Part shown: one piece after another, positions 8,851 to 19,956 of the stretch
How the letters are laid out: each line of letters starts with the position of its first letter
How positions within the stretch are numbered: the first letter of the stretch is position 1
Assembly (NCBI GenBank): GCA_963708455.1
Contig: CAVPSQ010000001.1
Location: forward strand, 62,001 to 126,000
DNA from: CAIMUS01 sp963708455
GTDB lineage: Bacteria; Pseudomonadota; Gammaproteobacteria; Competibacterales; Competibacteraceae
Direction: 5' to 3'
DNA: 64,000 nt
Translations under genes and position numbers: made by a program
The notes under the pieces: model-generated
Databases searched by the model: none
The model's input: the letters and a program-made list of their open reading frames with translations, nothing else
What the model was told of the DNA's origin: nothing

Positions 8851-9197
8851 CGGTAGCGGGTGGGTACCCCGTCAGTTTGTCTTACCGTGACGGCATTTTT
8901 ATATCATCATCCAATTACCACACTCAATCAGCCAGAACTCAGCCATCCTCACCCTGTCTTTCCCAATAACTAGGTTCTGGCTCAGATTTTATCACTTTCG
9001 ATAATAGAGAGTTATCGACAGTAAGCAGTTAAGTTACCTGTATGCTTATAGGGGTTCTTTGAAGGTGGGGGTGTTTGTCCTTATTGAGTTGGGAGGATCA
9101 AAAATATGATGGTATAAAAATATGGCAGGATTAAAGTTGCTCCCACTTACCCAAGTTGCCTTGATTACGCTAGGCTATACGTATTTCTGGTTACCCG
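8851..9197 (+). other. Gene-free AT-rich spacer before recombinase copy 1
   Basis: No convincing coding sequence is present in these 347 bases. The composition shifts to AT-rich after about 8890. It contains a widely spaced GCCAGAAC/GTTCTGGC inverted pair and two AAAATATG repeats near 9100-9125. The sequence TAGGCTATA at 9171-9179 recurs at the edge of recombinase copy 2 (51200-51208). The spacer may contain one end of an integrated element. Confidence 0.5.
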
Positions 9198-10163
9198 ATG
9201 GCCCCTTCTAAACCACCGATGCATGAGGTAGAGATTATCAGGTCATCCATGCCTGTACCGCTGGATCCGCGGGTGGCGGCGTTCGTGCATGCCGCCAGTG
9301 CCGCCAATACCCGCCTGGCCTACCAGAAGGATTTGCAGCGCTTTCTGGCCTGGGGTGGGGTAGTTCCCGCTACGCCAGCGCAGGTGGCGGCTTACCTGGC
9401 GGCGCATGCCGCCAGTCATGCCCCGGCGTCACTGGGTCGCTGGCTGGTGAGTCTGGGGCGGGCCCATACCACCCAGGGGCTGGTGAATCCCTGCCAGAGC
9501 GAGTTGGTGCGCACCACCCTGCGGGGCATCCGCCGGCAGCGGGGGATGAGGCAGCGGCAGGTGGCGCCAGCGGTGCGCGACGAGGTACTGTTGATGGTCG
9601 CCCAGTTGGGCGACAGTCTGCGCGACTGCCGTGATCGGGCGCTGCTGCTGGTGGGTTTCGCCGGGGCGTTGCGGCGGTCGGAACTGGTAGCCTTGACCAC
9701 GGCCGATGTCGCCTTTGTCGATCACGGCATGACGCTGACGGTGCGCCGTTCCAAGACCGACCAACAGGGGCAGGGCCGCACCCTCGGGGTGCCGTGGGCG
9801 CGCGGCAAGGTCTGCCCCACCGCAGCGCTGCGCGCGTGGCTGGAGCGGTCCGGCGGTCTGCCGCCGGGGGCGCCTGCGCCTATCTTCCGAGCGATCGATC
9901 AACACGGTCATCTGGCCTCCAGGGCGCTAACGCCCGGCGCGGTGGCGTTGATCGTCAAGCGCTGCGCAGCGGCAATCGGGCTGCTACCCGATTGCTATTC
10001 CGGCCATTCGCTGCGGGCCGGTTTTTGCACCACCGCCGCCATTCAGGGCGCACCCCATTGGAAAATCAAGAAAGTCTCCGGCCACCGGTCCAACGCGGTG
10101 CTGGACCGCTATATCCGCGCGGCCCGGTTGTTCGAGGACAGTCCGCTGGAGGGGATGTTTTAA
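9198..10163 (+). CDS. Tyrosine recombinase/integrase, copy 1
   Basis: This 321-residue phage-integrase family protein has an N-terminal core-binding domain (about 25-110) and a catalytic domain (about 130-310). The catalytic residues are visible: Arg in GALRRSEL, Lys in RRSKTDQQ, His and Arg in HSLRAGF, His in GHRSN, and the nucleophile Tyr in LDRYIRAARLF. It should cut and rejoin DNA at short core sites. From about residue 20 it is nearly identical to the protein at 51248-52192, in the same orientation, while the first 20 residues and all flanking DNA differ. Three in-frame ATG codons (9198, 9222 and 9249) are possible starts; the first is used here. Confidence 0.93.
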   Translation: MAPSKPPMHEVEIIRSSMPVPLDPRVAAFVHAASAANTRLAYQKDLQRFLAWGGVVPATPAQVAAYLAAHAASHAPASLGRWLVSLGRAHTTQGLVNPCQSELVRTTLRGIRRQRGMRQRQVAPAVRDEVLLMVAQLGDSLRDCRDRALLLVGFAGALRRSELVALTTADVAFVDHGMTLTVRRSKTDQQGQGRTLGVPWARGKVCPTAALRAWLERSGGLPPGAPAPIFRAIDQHGHLASRALTPGAVALIVKRCAAAIGLLPDCYSGHSLRAGFCTTAAIQGAPHWKIKKVSGHRSNAVLDRYIRAARLFEDSPLEGMF

Positions 10164-12756
10164 TTTGGTATTGACTCAACCGGCGTGGTCCAGAGTAATG
10201 TTACGACGGAGATGGTCTACTTTGTGCGACCAGGACAAGTCGATGCAGGGCGCGGTGCTGCTCAAAGGTAAGTCTCCTTGAAAGCACATTAAGTGGCTGT
10301 CTAAGAAACTCCGTAACCCGTCGGGATCGGGTGAGTAATACTTCCATGAGTTGGGCGAATACCTGATCAGCCGCTGATGGAGATTGCTCGCGGTTGGCCA
10401 ATAAATAGCTCCAATTAATGAGTCTGATTCATGAAATGTTCAGTGGTGTTCTCCGGAGCAATGGATTGGTAAGACGCTGGAGGATAAGATCTGTTATCAA
10501 TACCGGCAGCCCACTGTGAAAGAGTAGCCTGAATACGCTCCGTCTGAGTTAAATGTGGGATGGTCAGGTTCAAACAGTCAATGAGTATTGCTGGGCTACG
10601 TTCCAGAAAAATATCCAGATCGAGGCGACCAAAAATTGATTCGAGTCGTGCTGCCTGCTCGGCAGGTAGCCGCCCGGTTCCGACAAAAGTGCTCAATAAA
10701 AACCAGGTTGACTCATTCAGAGGATCTTGGGTCACTTCATCAAGGCAGTGGTCGACAGATTGGCTAATATTCACAGGCGAAAACCGGGCGGCGATCTCAA
10801 GAGGCGCCAACGGCATCAAGGCATCTTCACGAGAGCCGTCCCACAAACAGCCGAGTCGATCGGTATGATAGAGTGGGTTTCTAAGCAGGGTCAGGTCAGC
10901 ATTCTGCATGGGCTTACCAACCAGGATTGCCTCAATACGCTGATGAACAGTGTTTATTCCTTTTAAATTGGCAATAGCCGAGGGATGGTGACTCAGAATC
11001 CGGCCCAGGCTATGGAAGAGCAGATCAGCCGGGACAACATTGGCTGGCCAGAGTAAATCCTGGTCTATCTGACCAGCGGGTTTATAAAATTCGAATACTC
11101 GGGTTGGCATTCGTTCGCGTAGCCACCGTGCCAAGTCTGCTGTATTGCCTGGATCGCGAAGCAGAATCTGGCTTATCCTGGCGGCATGAATCCAGGCGGC
11201 CAATAAACGCATCGACCCAGGGAAATGATCGTGTTCCGGTTGGTTGGCCAGGTGGTAGCCAGCGAAGGTGGCCATGTCCTTGAGCAGGGCAAACTCTTCC
11301 GTGGCCCGTTCGGACAGAAGATATTCGATGTTTTCCTCCGCCAAGGCGAATGCGCCCGGCCATGCAGAGCTACCGGTAAGGGCCAAATCGATGAGATGAA
11401 GTCGGCTCAAAGGTCCGGCGAGCCGGGGCTGAATTCGCTGGAATAGCTCCTTCAGTTCCTGTGCATTCTGTTTTTCAATAGCTGATCTCAGGGCAATAGG
11501 TACAGGTAACGGCAAACAGGTCGCTCTGAGGATGGTCTTATCGAGGTTCAACGTAGCCAAGAGAGCATAGCCGGCAACCTGCCAGAGGCTGTCAATCGTA
11601 ACTTCGGTCGCAGTGAGCGCACCGTCCAGGCGCACGTATCGCAAGATAGCGGCGAGCGCTGGCGGCTGAAGATCATTCAGACTGATATTTCCAGTTTGAT
11701 ATAGGTTATTTTCGGCATGCTTGTAACAAGCGGCCGCCGACCGTTCTTTCATGCGCTCCAAAGCCTCGATTCGCTCTGCAGGAATGTCGATGCTAGCGAA
11801 TTCTTGCTCAATAGCTTCCAGGTTCCTGTCTTCTCCATCCCACCATTCGGGATGTCGACGTAAGGCAGAGAGCCGTTGCTGTTTCAAGGGGAACAGTATA
11901 TCACTAAACTCCATATAACCTACTGCTTTGACTTTGCCTTTTGCACCAACCCATTCAATTTGAGGTAGGTTTTCCAGGCTTGGCTCTGTCACCTTCAGCG
12001 TTAATTTAATGCCATCAATTGTTTTAATATTTGCCGTTTTACCACTCAGAGTCTGCGCTACAACTGCCCAAAAGGAGGTATTGTGAAATTGATATTCAGG
12101 TTGATTATTTATCGTGATCAATCTCTGGGGCAATAAACCCAGCCGATTCATTAAAATACTATCTTTGTGTATCTCAGCACGTATAGATACTGGAAGTGCT
12201 TGAAGAAGACTGAGCGCAAAGGCCCCGATACCTCGCACAGCTTGCTCAGGCGTGGCTACGGCCTCTTCTAGCAAATCCGACAGGACATTCTTCAGGATTA
12301 AGGCGGCGGTAACGGCTGCCTGGGGATCGGCCTTGAGACGGGGTTCGATAATCTGCTCATTCAGCCAGTTAGAACAGAGGGTAAGGACGGATTCTTTGGT
12401 TTTACCGGCTGTTGATTTTTTTAAATCGAGCTTGAAACAGATCATTAATAAGCTGGCGATTTCCATACCTGGAATATCGGGACGGTGCTCAATCACTTGG
12501 TCAGGTACCAAGTGATTCAGGTTAATAAAGCTCGTATATAAATGATCCAAAATCCACTGAGCACGCCGACTTTTGCGTCGAACCCCCAACCGGCTATCCG
12601 ACCAGATAGCAGCGATAGCTTCAGAAATGGCGAGCCTGGAAGTAACGATAAAGTCGAGTTCTCCCCGTCTGGTGGCGCCTTCAGGTGGACGTTGCAGCAC
12701 ACTCCCACGATGCAGGCAAGCAGCCCAATATTGCTTCAATATCTTGAGTTCCGGTA

Positions 12757-14427
12757 GGGCGTAACCAGTCAAGCGCGCCCGATCAAGCCGCTTTAAGTAG
12801 GGGCCATTCTGCTTTCTCGACCAGATGGGCATGTGGATAGAGTCGTATCGATTCCTGATCGATATAGTGTTTCATGAACGCCTCCCAGTCACCGTTGAGG
12901 GCCACACAGCGCAATTGCAGTAGCGCCTGGGCGCCGGGAACCGTCCAGTGCATGCCGGTGCGCTCCAGGCGATCTTTGATCACATGCCGGCAGGCGCCTT
13001 CGATCACGCCCGAGGCGATGGGATAACCGGCTGCCAGGTACTGATCGTAGTGCAGACGCGCTTGGTTATGGTGAAAATACTGGCTAATCTGGTTCAGCCG
13101 TTCCCGATCAGCCGCAGTTAAATCGATGGACTCGGCTTGGTCAGTGAGCCACGGAATCAGCGCGGCCCCCACGCCACTCAACAGTCCCAGGACCAGTAGT
13201 TTCATCAGTTGCAGCGCCAAGTCACTGCTGGCAGGATGGAACAGATGCACGGCCTCCCACAGATAGCTGGTGGCATGTAACAAATCCAGGATCTCGATGC
13301 GGGGGGTGTTGCCCAAGGCTTGGTTGACTGCCTCCCACAGGGAGGGTTGTCCATCCATTAACACTACCCAGGGATGCTGCTGCTCGGGATCCCGCTGGTG
13401 GGCTTCGGCGACCAGCCACGGAAAAATCTCGTCGGCGGCGCGCACCGGAGTCGTGCCTTCCGGCCGGTTGAGACTGGCCTGCAGCCGTTTGTGCTGCGGC
13501 GCGGGGCGGCGAGTGGGCGGGTGCAGCGCCGCCGCCGCGGGGTCGTGGAACAGGGCCTCGACCACCTCGTGGGGCGTGCGTGGATAGGGATCGATCTGGT
13601 AAACGGCTCCGACCAAGGCCATCTTCTTGCGGTCCGGTTTTGGACCTGGCTGATGGTCATGTGCGCTAATGGGGGGCGCCGTTGCCGGTTTGCGGATGGG
13701 CACCCCTTTCCCATCGCCACTGAGCACGATCAACTGCGGCGCCTCGGCCACGGGCGCTGGCGGCTGCGTCGCCCGGTAGTCATCGACCGCCGTCGCCACG
13801 GTGCGCGTCATCTGCTCCAGACTGGCCACCGATTGTTCCAAACCCAGGATCCGCGACAGCACCTGGTTAACCTGCTGGTACGGATTTTCCACCACCAGCG
13901 CCTGATCCCAGTCTTGCAACAGATAGGAAAATTTACTCGCTGGCAGGCCCAGGCGGGCGTCTAACGGCACGAACTCGATCGACTGGCTTTCCCGCGTGCC
14001 GTAGACCACCCGGTCGAGCTCGAAACTCCCAAACACCGACTGATACGGCCGACCATGGTGCTCCGGCAACCGCCGCACCACCTGTCCCTCGGCCAAGGTC
14101 ACGGTTTCCCCCTGATCACCATCCCCCACCAAGGCGAAAAACTGACCCTGCAACTGATACCCCAACTGCAACAGCCGGCGCCATAAGCCGCGCTCAACCT
14201 CGTGAACCGGCGTGCCAGCGCCCGCCGCCGACCGCACGAACGTCTGTAACTCATCCAGACAACCTTGTAGGTCAAAACGCTTGTCTTCAACCAGCGTAGG
14301 CTTCATCATCTGCATCGGTGGGTTCCTCGGGAGGGTGGATTCACACTCTCATCCTACCCAGGTCCACTCAAACTGGACAGCGGAACCCACCACCTCTTAC
14401 CACCACCGCGCTCGACTGGTTACGCCC
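12757..14427 (-). mobile_element. ISKra4-like insertion sequence, 1,671 bp, with 9-bp target duplication
   Basis: The terminal inverted repeats start GGGCGTAACCAGTC at 12757 and match the reverse complement of the right end at 14427 over about 21 bases with one mismatch. Direct repeats GTTCCGGTA flank the element at 12748-12756 and 14428-14436. It contains one transposase. It splits the TIR-TPR gene, adding the codons for Arg, Ala and stop to the upstream fragment. Confidence 0.92.
12783..14315 (-). CDS. ISKra4-family transposase
   Basis: The 510-residue protein has the layout of ISKra4-type transposases: an N-terminal helical region, a central DDE-type core and a C-terminal segment. Diagnostic stretches are LIVLSGDGKGVP with the first Asp, WVVLMDGQPSLWEAV with the second, and SGVIEGACRHVIKDRLERTG near the C-terminus with the catalytic Glu. 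The frame is intact from the ATG at 14315, so the element could be autonomous. Confidence 0.85.
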   Translation of the reverse strand: MQMMKPTLVEDKRFDLQGCLDELQTFVRSAAGAGTPVHEVERGLWRRLLQLGYQLQGQFFALVGDGDQGETVTLAEGQVVRRLPEHHGRPYQSVFGSFELDRVVYGTRESQSIEFVPLDARLGLPASKFSYLLQDWDQALVVENPYQQVNQVLSRILGLEQSVASLEQMTRTVATAVDDYRATQPPAPVAEAPQLIVLSGDGKGVPIRKPATAPPISAHDHQPGPKPDRKKMALVGAVYQIDPYPRTPHEVVEALFHDPAAAALHPPTRRPAPQHKRLQASLNRPEGTTPVRAADEIFPWLVAEAHQRDPEQQHPWVVLMDGQPSLWEAVNQALGNTPRIEILDLLHATSYLWEAVHLFHPASSDLALQLMKLLVLGLLSGVGAALIPWLTDQAESIDLTAADRERLNQISQYFHHNQARLHYDQYLAAGYPIASGVIEGACRHVIKDRLERTGMHWTVPGAQALLQLRCVALNGDWEAFMKHYIDQESIRLYPHAHLVEKAEWPLLKAA

Positions 14428-17400
14428 GTTCCGGTAATTCGACAAGCTTGTCAGCTTGGATCGGCGCTTGGCTAAGCCAGTAGAGTATTTCATTTTTTTC
14501 CAGAGGGATATAACGATAGTTGCCAGCTCGCAATTTATTTATCAAGCGATAATATTCCTGCTCGGTCAGATTTCCAGTGGCGCGGAGCAGGTCCAGGATT
14601 TCCACCGTACTGACGAGAGCGCACTGACCACTGCGCTGATAAGCGTTCATATAATGATCATCCACCCAAATCCAATCACCAGGTTTTCTATCCAATTGCA
14701 GAAAATCTGTCAGCCCGAATGCATTCGGGTTCTCAGAAGCGCCAGGGGGGGATTTCACCGCGGAGAGGGTCTGGTAAGTATTCCCCGCCAACCCTTTCTG
14801 AATTCGATCTATGAGCTGCTGTAGCCAATCAGCCAGACGATCTTCAGTCTCCCAACGTTGCAGTTCATCCTCGTATTGCCGCCATTCGTCGGCAGGCATT
14901 TCCAACTTGAAATTGATGGTTAAAATTTGCAGTAACTCGCATTGTTGAAACAATACGGCGATCGTAGGGGATAACAGTAATACCTGATGATCTTGTGGAG
15001 TCACAACGGGCTCTTCGCCGTTTTCCTGCAATAAAGTGGTGGCTCGCTTGTACTGTGCTTCATCGATTCGTCCAGCGTCACTCAACGCTTTGGCTACGGC
15101 CCGAGGGCTTATCACTTCTCGATTCCAGGGTGTAGGCAGGACAATGGGATCGAGATTGAGGTCGGGACTTCGCAGCGGGAGGAATTCTACGAATAGGCCC
15201 GTTGCCTCCTTAACGTAGTGGAATTTTGCTGCATTGTGCTCGCCGGTGAGTTGCACCAATCCCTGGTCTACATTCGCACTCTTGGCATTGATTCCTACCA
15301 ACTGAATACCCCCGGCACGTATTATTTTTTTGACTTCCTGTCTGGCTTGAAGCTCTTCAAGGTTATGCGGTCGTAATTTTCGTAATTCTTCAATCAGGTA
15401 AGCTTGAACATGTAACGGAATGTAAAGCGGGAAACACACACGCTCTACACGGTCGAGAATCTCCAAGTCGGCCGCGATGAGTAATCCTGTGATATCCACA
15501 TAGAGTCTGCCATCCAACCGCTGGCGTCTACTTAAATGCTGGATGGAGCGGGAGCCATGCCGCGCAAGCACGGGAGCTTGCAGCAAGGGATCGGGGTTTT
15601 CTCGATTCTGCTGTGGAATCTGGTGAAACAGGATTGATAGAGGACGCCGCGTACCTTCGGGGACTACATGTACGGGAACAGTGCCCTGCTCATACAGTTG
15701 GATATGCCGATTAGTTTGTTCGTGCCATTGGCGTATCTGCTCTATAGCCTCGGCAAACTCGACGAGAAACAACCCGCCCTTACCCTGCTCGGCCAGTTCA
15801 ATGGCTCGCTTAAAATGCGGCGCCACCTCATTACCGAGGCCGAGCGCCTGACCTGTTAGATAAGCCTGTATTGGAAACTCGGGTTCGTCGGACCCCACTG
15901 CAGAAGCTTTATACCATAGAGTTATCGCTAGATTGCGATCTACCAGACGCACGATCTCCGCTACGTGCAGGAAGGTATCACCCGGTATATCTCCCATTCC
16001 TAGCAACCGTTGTGCTGAGGCGACAATGCCGTTCAAATCCCCTTGCTGGGCCTGAACATCGATTAACTCCAGCAGTGCATAAGGTTCGGGATGTGCCTCA
16101 AAATTCGCGCGGGCGGCCTCGATGGCTTCGTTCAACTGGCCTAGCGCCCGCTGGCAACGTACCCGTAGCGCATCGAGATGCAGTGGTAAATGGCCTGCTG
16201 GAAATACTGAGCGATGACAGTCGAGAAGCTCCAGGCATTCTGGATAGTGCCCTCGATGCCATTGAGCCTGTGCGACCAGCGACACAACCTCTGGGGTTGG
16301 AATGGTTGCCAGTAGCTCTTCCTTGTGGTTTACTACAAAACTCCAATTTCGGTTTCGTGCATGGGCGCGACAGGCTGCTAAAAGTGATAATGGATCACCT
16401 CGCTGGCAATAAATCTCTTCGGCTGCCGTTAACCGGCGAGGATTATGGGGGTCCGACGCTTCCCAGATCGCTATCTGAGTTGTTAAGGCAGATTCTAAAC
16501 CTGGATTATTTAATGCGCGTACTTCAGATTGGGCCTCGTCCAGACGTTCCAGGGTGAGGAGAGCTTGGATACGCCAGTGATACCAGGCATGCAATTGATC
16601 ATGGCTCTCATATAAAATACGAGTGCGCTCCAAATCCTCGAGTACTTCTTCAGAATCACCTTCTTCAAGAGTCAATTCATAGTACAATCCTCTGTAGTTC
16701 GGAAAATTCTTGTTTTCCTTCGGGACGGCGGCCAAAGCGGCCTTGACTTTGGGACGGTCAAACTCTATTTCATACACGGCGGCCCAGGAGAGAACCCATA
16801 GATCCGTTGGATCGGAGTCGAGAAGCCGTTGGAGGAGGGAACGTACCTCTTCCAGGCATTCCCCGGATGCAAGCAAGCAGAGGAATTGCCAGGTCCGATA
16901 ACGCTGTACTTCAGGATCCGGGGTACCCTCCTGTTGAGCCAAACGCGCAAATTCCTGGCTGGATTCCAGAAGATAGGTTTTGGCCGTATCATCCGCTCGA
17001 ACCAATCCTCTTGAAAAAGGGGATGGCGCTAAAGGATGACTGGTTATTTGTAAAGCCGCCGGGGTACAGGCACGCCAGAAATTGACCACTGCTCGTGTTT
17101 CCAGCACGGAGCACCACTCAGGCGCTAATGCATAAGCCTGCTCGATAGCATCCAGGGCATTTGGAATGTCTCTTTTAATGAGCCACGCCAGTGCCCGCAA
17201 CCTGTGAGTCTCAGCATTAGGGCTGAGATCCGGAGGTAGGGAATGTAAACTGACAAATGCCGTGTCGAATTGCCCTGCATTCAGTTCTATGACGACCCTG
17301 AAATGAAAAGCGTCAAGCGTATTGCTTCCATTATGGAGTAAGGCGATTGCCTGTTCCTGGTTACCCGCTGTATAAGCGAGCTGAGCATCCAGAATGGTAT

Positions 17401-18295
17401 TATCCCCTTGAGGATCAATTGCTCTTGCCTTCTGAGCCAACTGGGAAGCCTGCTCGATGTTCCGCTCTGATTGTAGAATATAGGTCGCAGCGATACGGAG
17501 AATCCGTCCTTTCAGGTTGGGCAGAAAATCATCCCAACAAGCATGCCTCATCAGAGCGCCTATCTCGTCCAGCGCCTTCCTGTAACCGCCTCTTCGATAG
17601 GCATCACGGATTTTCTCTACTTGGTTTTCGATTTCCCTCGAAAGTCCCTGTACAAGCTTCTGACCACGTTGAACCAAAGACTCCATCATGAAATCACAGG
17701 TCGTATTGGAACCTGCTATTTGTTGGGGCGCAATCGCTAGAGTATTGGTAAAAGCGGCTTGGGCTTCTATTAAGGGATTCCGTATCGATACGTTGCTCGA
17801 CAGGTGTTCACTTATGCGCTCTATGAGCTTTACGTAAACCTTGTTTCGACTATTTGGCCGCATATCCGCCAAAGGTTTTTTCGGATCGTTCACGAATTGA
17901 AAGCAAGTCAGTTCTGGCGGTAGAAGACACATTCCGACTGATAAGGGTAATACGAGAAGCCCTTCTTTTTGAGCTGCTTCCAGCAAGGGGGGCAACTCAT
18001 GCTGAGCAATGAAGTCGGAAGCTCTAAAGTTGGGACCTACCAGCAGGATGGCAAAACTGGCTGATTGTAGAGCCTGCTCAATTTTCCTTCGCCAGTCTTC
18101 ACCGGGTTTGATATGACTATCGTTCCAGGGGTCGAGTTTACCTTCTCTGACCAGGGGGCGAAGATGAACTTCCAATTCCTCCAAGAAATTGATCTGTTCT
18201 ATGTCAGCACGAGCGTAGCTGATAAATCCGTTGTTACGGTTGCGCATGATGTAAACGATCTAATCTCGAGTCACCCTAACGGTCATTTGGTCAGA

Positions 18296-18487
18296 TCAGT
18301 TCCTTCCCGATTTATTCCTCGTTGGATCTACCAGCGTATAGGCACTGCTCTTACTCGGTGTCGGAGGCAGCGGTTCACCTTTCGTCACAGTCACCTCCTT
18401 CCCCTGACCGCCATCAGGTCCAAGTTGTTGATACTGGCCCGATTGGGGGGCAGTCTGTCCAGGGCGAAGACCCGAAGTTTTTGCCAC
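18296..18487 (-). CDS. YjzC-like small conserved protein
   Basis: This 63-residue protein begins MAKTSGLRPGQTAPQSGQY and ends DPTRNKSGRN, closely following the layout of the small YjzC-type proteins known from many bacteria. The central TVTKGEPLPPTP stretch is also characteristic. The family has no established biochemical function. It lies 48 bases upstream of the TIR-TPR gene on the same strand and is probably cotranscribed with it. It diverges from the XRE-ImmA gene at 18700. Confidence 0.8.
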   Translation of the reverse strand: MAKTSGLRPGQTAPQSGQYQQLGPDGGQGKEVTVTKGEPLPPTPSKSSAYTLVDPTRNKSGRN

Positions 18488-18699
18488 TGATCGATCCTCT
18501 TAAGAAATAAGGTTAGTTTATGGTAATGTTTTATTAAAGAACGATCAAGGAAATTTTTTACAAACTAGTTTATATACAGTACAATCGAGAAGCTTGCCTG
18601 AGGATTGGTAAGCTCGTATCGCTGCATGGGACCAAACACCTATACCCATGGTGGACCCCTTGGGAGAAACGATCACCGTGACCGAGAGAGAGACATCTT

Positions 18700-19941
18700 A
18701 TGACCTTCGACCAACCGACTTTAGGAAGGAGGCTACGCGAAGCCCGAGGGAGCCGTGGCTTGAGCCAGCAGGCCGCCGCTGATACCCTGGGCTTGCCCCG
18801 GACGGCGATGACCCAGATCGAGGCCGGTAACCGGTCGGTGTCCACCCTCGAGCTGGCCCAGTTGGCTGAACTCTACAGGCGACCTGTAGCTGGATTTTTC
18901 CAGGAAGAGCCTCTACAGGAAGATGAATTACTGATCGCTCTGCATCGACTCGCCCCCGACCTGAATATCAACTCCTATATAAAGGACCAAGTAGAACAAT
19001 GCCTGAGCATTGTTCAGGAAGGTTGTGCACTGGAGCGATTGCTGGGTCGGCCACCACGCAGTGGGCCACCGGCTTACCCCACGCCGGCGCCACGGACTGT
19101 CGGTGAAGCCATCACTCAGGGGGAACAGGTGGCTACCCAGGAGCGTAAGCGGCTTGGGCTGGGCCATGCGCCATTGGCCGATATGGCGGAATTAATCGCC
19201 GACCAGGGTATTTGGGCGGCGGCTGTCAGCTTGCCGGATGCCATGTCCGGTTTATTTCTCCGCCACGTCGCTATTGGGATGGCCATCCTGGTCAACCTGA
19301 GCCATGTTCGGGCGCGTCAGCGCTTCTCGTATGCGCATGAGTACGCGCATGCGTTGCTTGACCGTGAACAGCCGGTCACCATCTCCACGTCCGATAACGC
19401 CTCGGAATTGATCGAGAAGCGGGCCAATGCGTTTGCCGCCGCTTTTCTCCTGCCGGGGGGCGGTGTGATGGACCTGTTGCGGGCGCTGGATAAAGGCCAG
19501 CCTAGCCGACAAGAGCAAGCGGTCTTCGATGTGGCGACCCAGGGCCGGATCGAGGCCTACCTCCGGCCAGTCCCTGGTTCTCAAGCGATTACCTACCAGG
19601 ATGTCGCTTTGCTGGCCCATCACTTCGGCGTGAGCTATCAGGCGGCTACCTATCGGCTACGTAGTCTTAATCTCGTTTCCCAACAGGAAGGGAATGCACT
19701 GTTGAACCGCGAACAAGCGGGTAAGGATCTGCTGGGGTTGCTAAAAATGTTGGATGATCTGGAAAAAACGGAGAACCAGGAACGGCAGGACCGTGAACTC
19801 AAGACTCAAGTGGTCCATCTGGCGCTGGAAGCCTACCGTCGCGAGGAGATTTCCAGAGGAAAGTTGCTCGAACTCAGCACGACACTGGGATTGCCTGGGC
19901 CTAAGCTCGTCGAATTGGCGGAAGCGGCCAAGCCCAACTGA
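18700..19941 (+). CDS. XRE-family regulator fused to an ImmA/IrrE metallopeptidase domain
   Basis: The 413-residue protein has an N-terminal helix-turn-helix of XRE type (residues about 7-62: LREARGSRGLSQQAAADTLG, then TQIEAGNRSVS). A COG2856/ImmA-like domain is centred on the zinc-binding motif HEYAH near residue 211, inside RFSYAHEYAHALLD. Such fusions act as DNA-binding antitoxins or as proteases that cleave regulators. The gene ends 15 bases before a PIN-domain gene on the same strand, a pairing typical of toxin-antitoxin loci. It is divergent from the YjzC/TIR-TPR unit. The ATG at 18700 gives the full HTH and was chosen for that reason. Confidence 0.9.
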   Translation: MTFDQPTLGRRLREARGSRGLSQQAAADTLGLPRTAMTQIEAGNRSVSTLELAQLAELYRRPVAGFFQEEPLQEDELLIALHRLAPDLNINSYIKDQVEQCLSIVQEGCALERLLGRPPRSGPPAYPTPAPRTVGEAITQGEQVATQERKRLGLGHAPLADMAELIADQGIWAAAVSLPDAMSGLFLRHVAIGMAILVNLSHVRARQRFSYAHEYAHALLDREQPVTISTSDNASELIEKRANAFAAAFLLPGGGVMDLLRALDKGQPSRQEQAVFDVATQGRIEAYLRPVPGSQAITYQDVALLAHHFGVSYQAATYRLRSLNLVSQQEGNALLNREQAGKDLLGLLKMLDDLEKTENQERQDRELKTQVVHLALEAYRREEISRGKLLELSTTLGLPGPKLVELAEAAKPN

Positions 19942-19956
19942 TCCCTGGGGCCTGTC

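Larger units (their letters stand above)
10415..18247 (-). pseudogene. Giant TIR-TPR protein gene (about 2,050 residues), split by an ISKra4-like element
   Basis: Two open frames, 14437-18247 and 10415-12756, are one gene. Removing the IS at 12757-14427 with one 9-base target copy joins ...KLVELPE to LKILKQYWAA in frame, and the joined length is 6,153 bases, exactly 2,051 codons. Residues 1-100 form a TIR-like domain (FISYARADIEQ, then FAILLVGPNF). Residues about 190-850 are TPR-like helical repeats. A segment near 905-990 (LYVDITGLLIAADLEI) and another near 1195 (WVDDHYMNAYQRSG) look like PIN-type acidic strands. The distal 770 residues are helical and unrecognised. Such TIR/TPR/PIN combinations occur in predicted conflict systems. 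Whether the truncated 1,275-residue product is active is unknown. Confidence 0.85.

Noticed and set aside
10201..10401. Short minus-strand frame of 66 codons after recombinase copy 1
   Set aside because: No recognisable motif, and it may only be read-through upstream of the giant gene's end; support is too weak.
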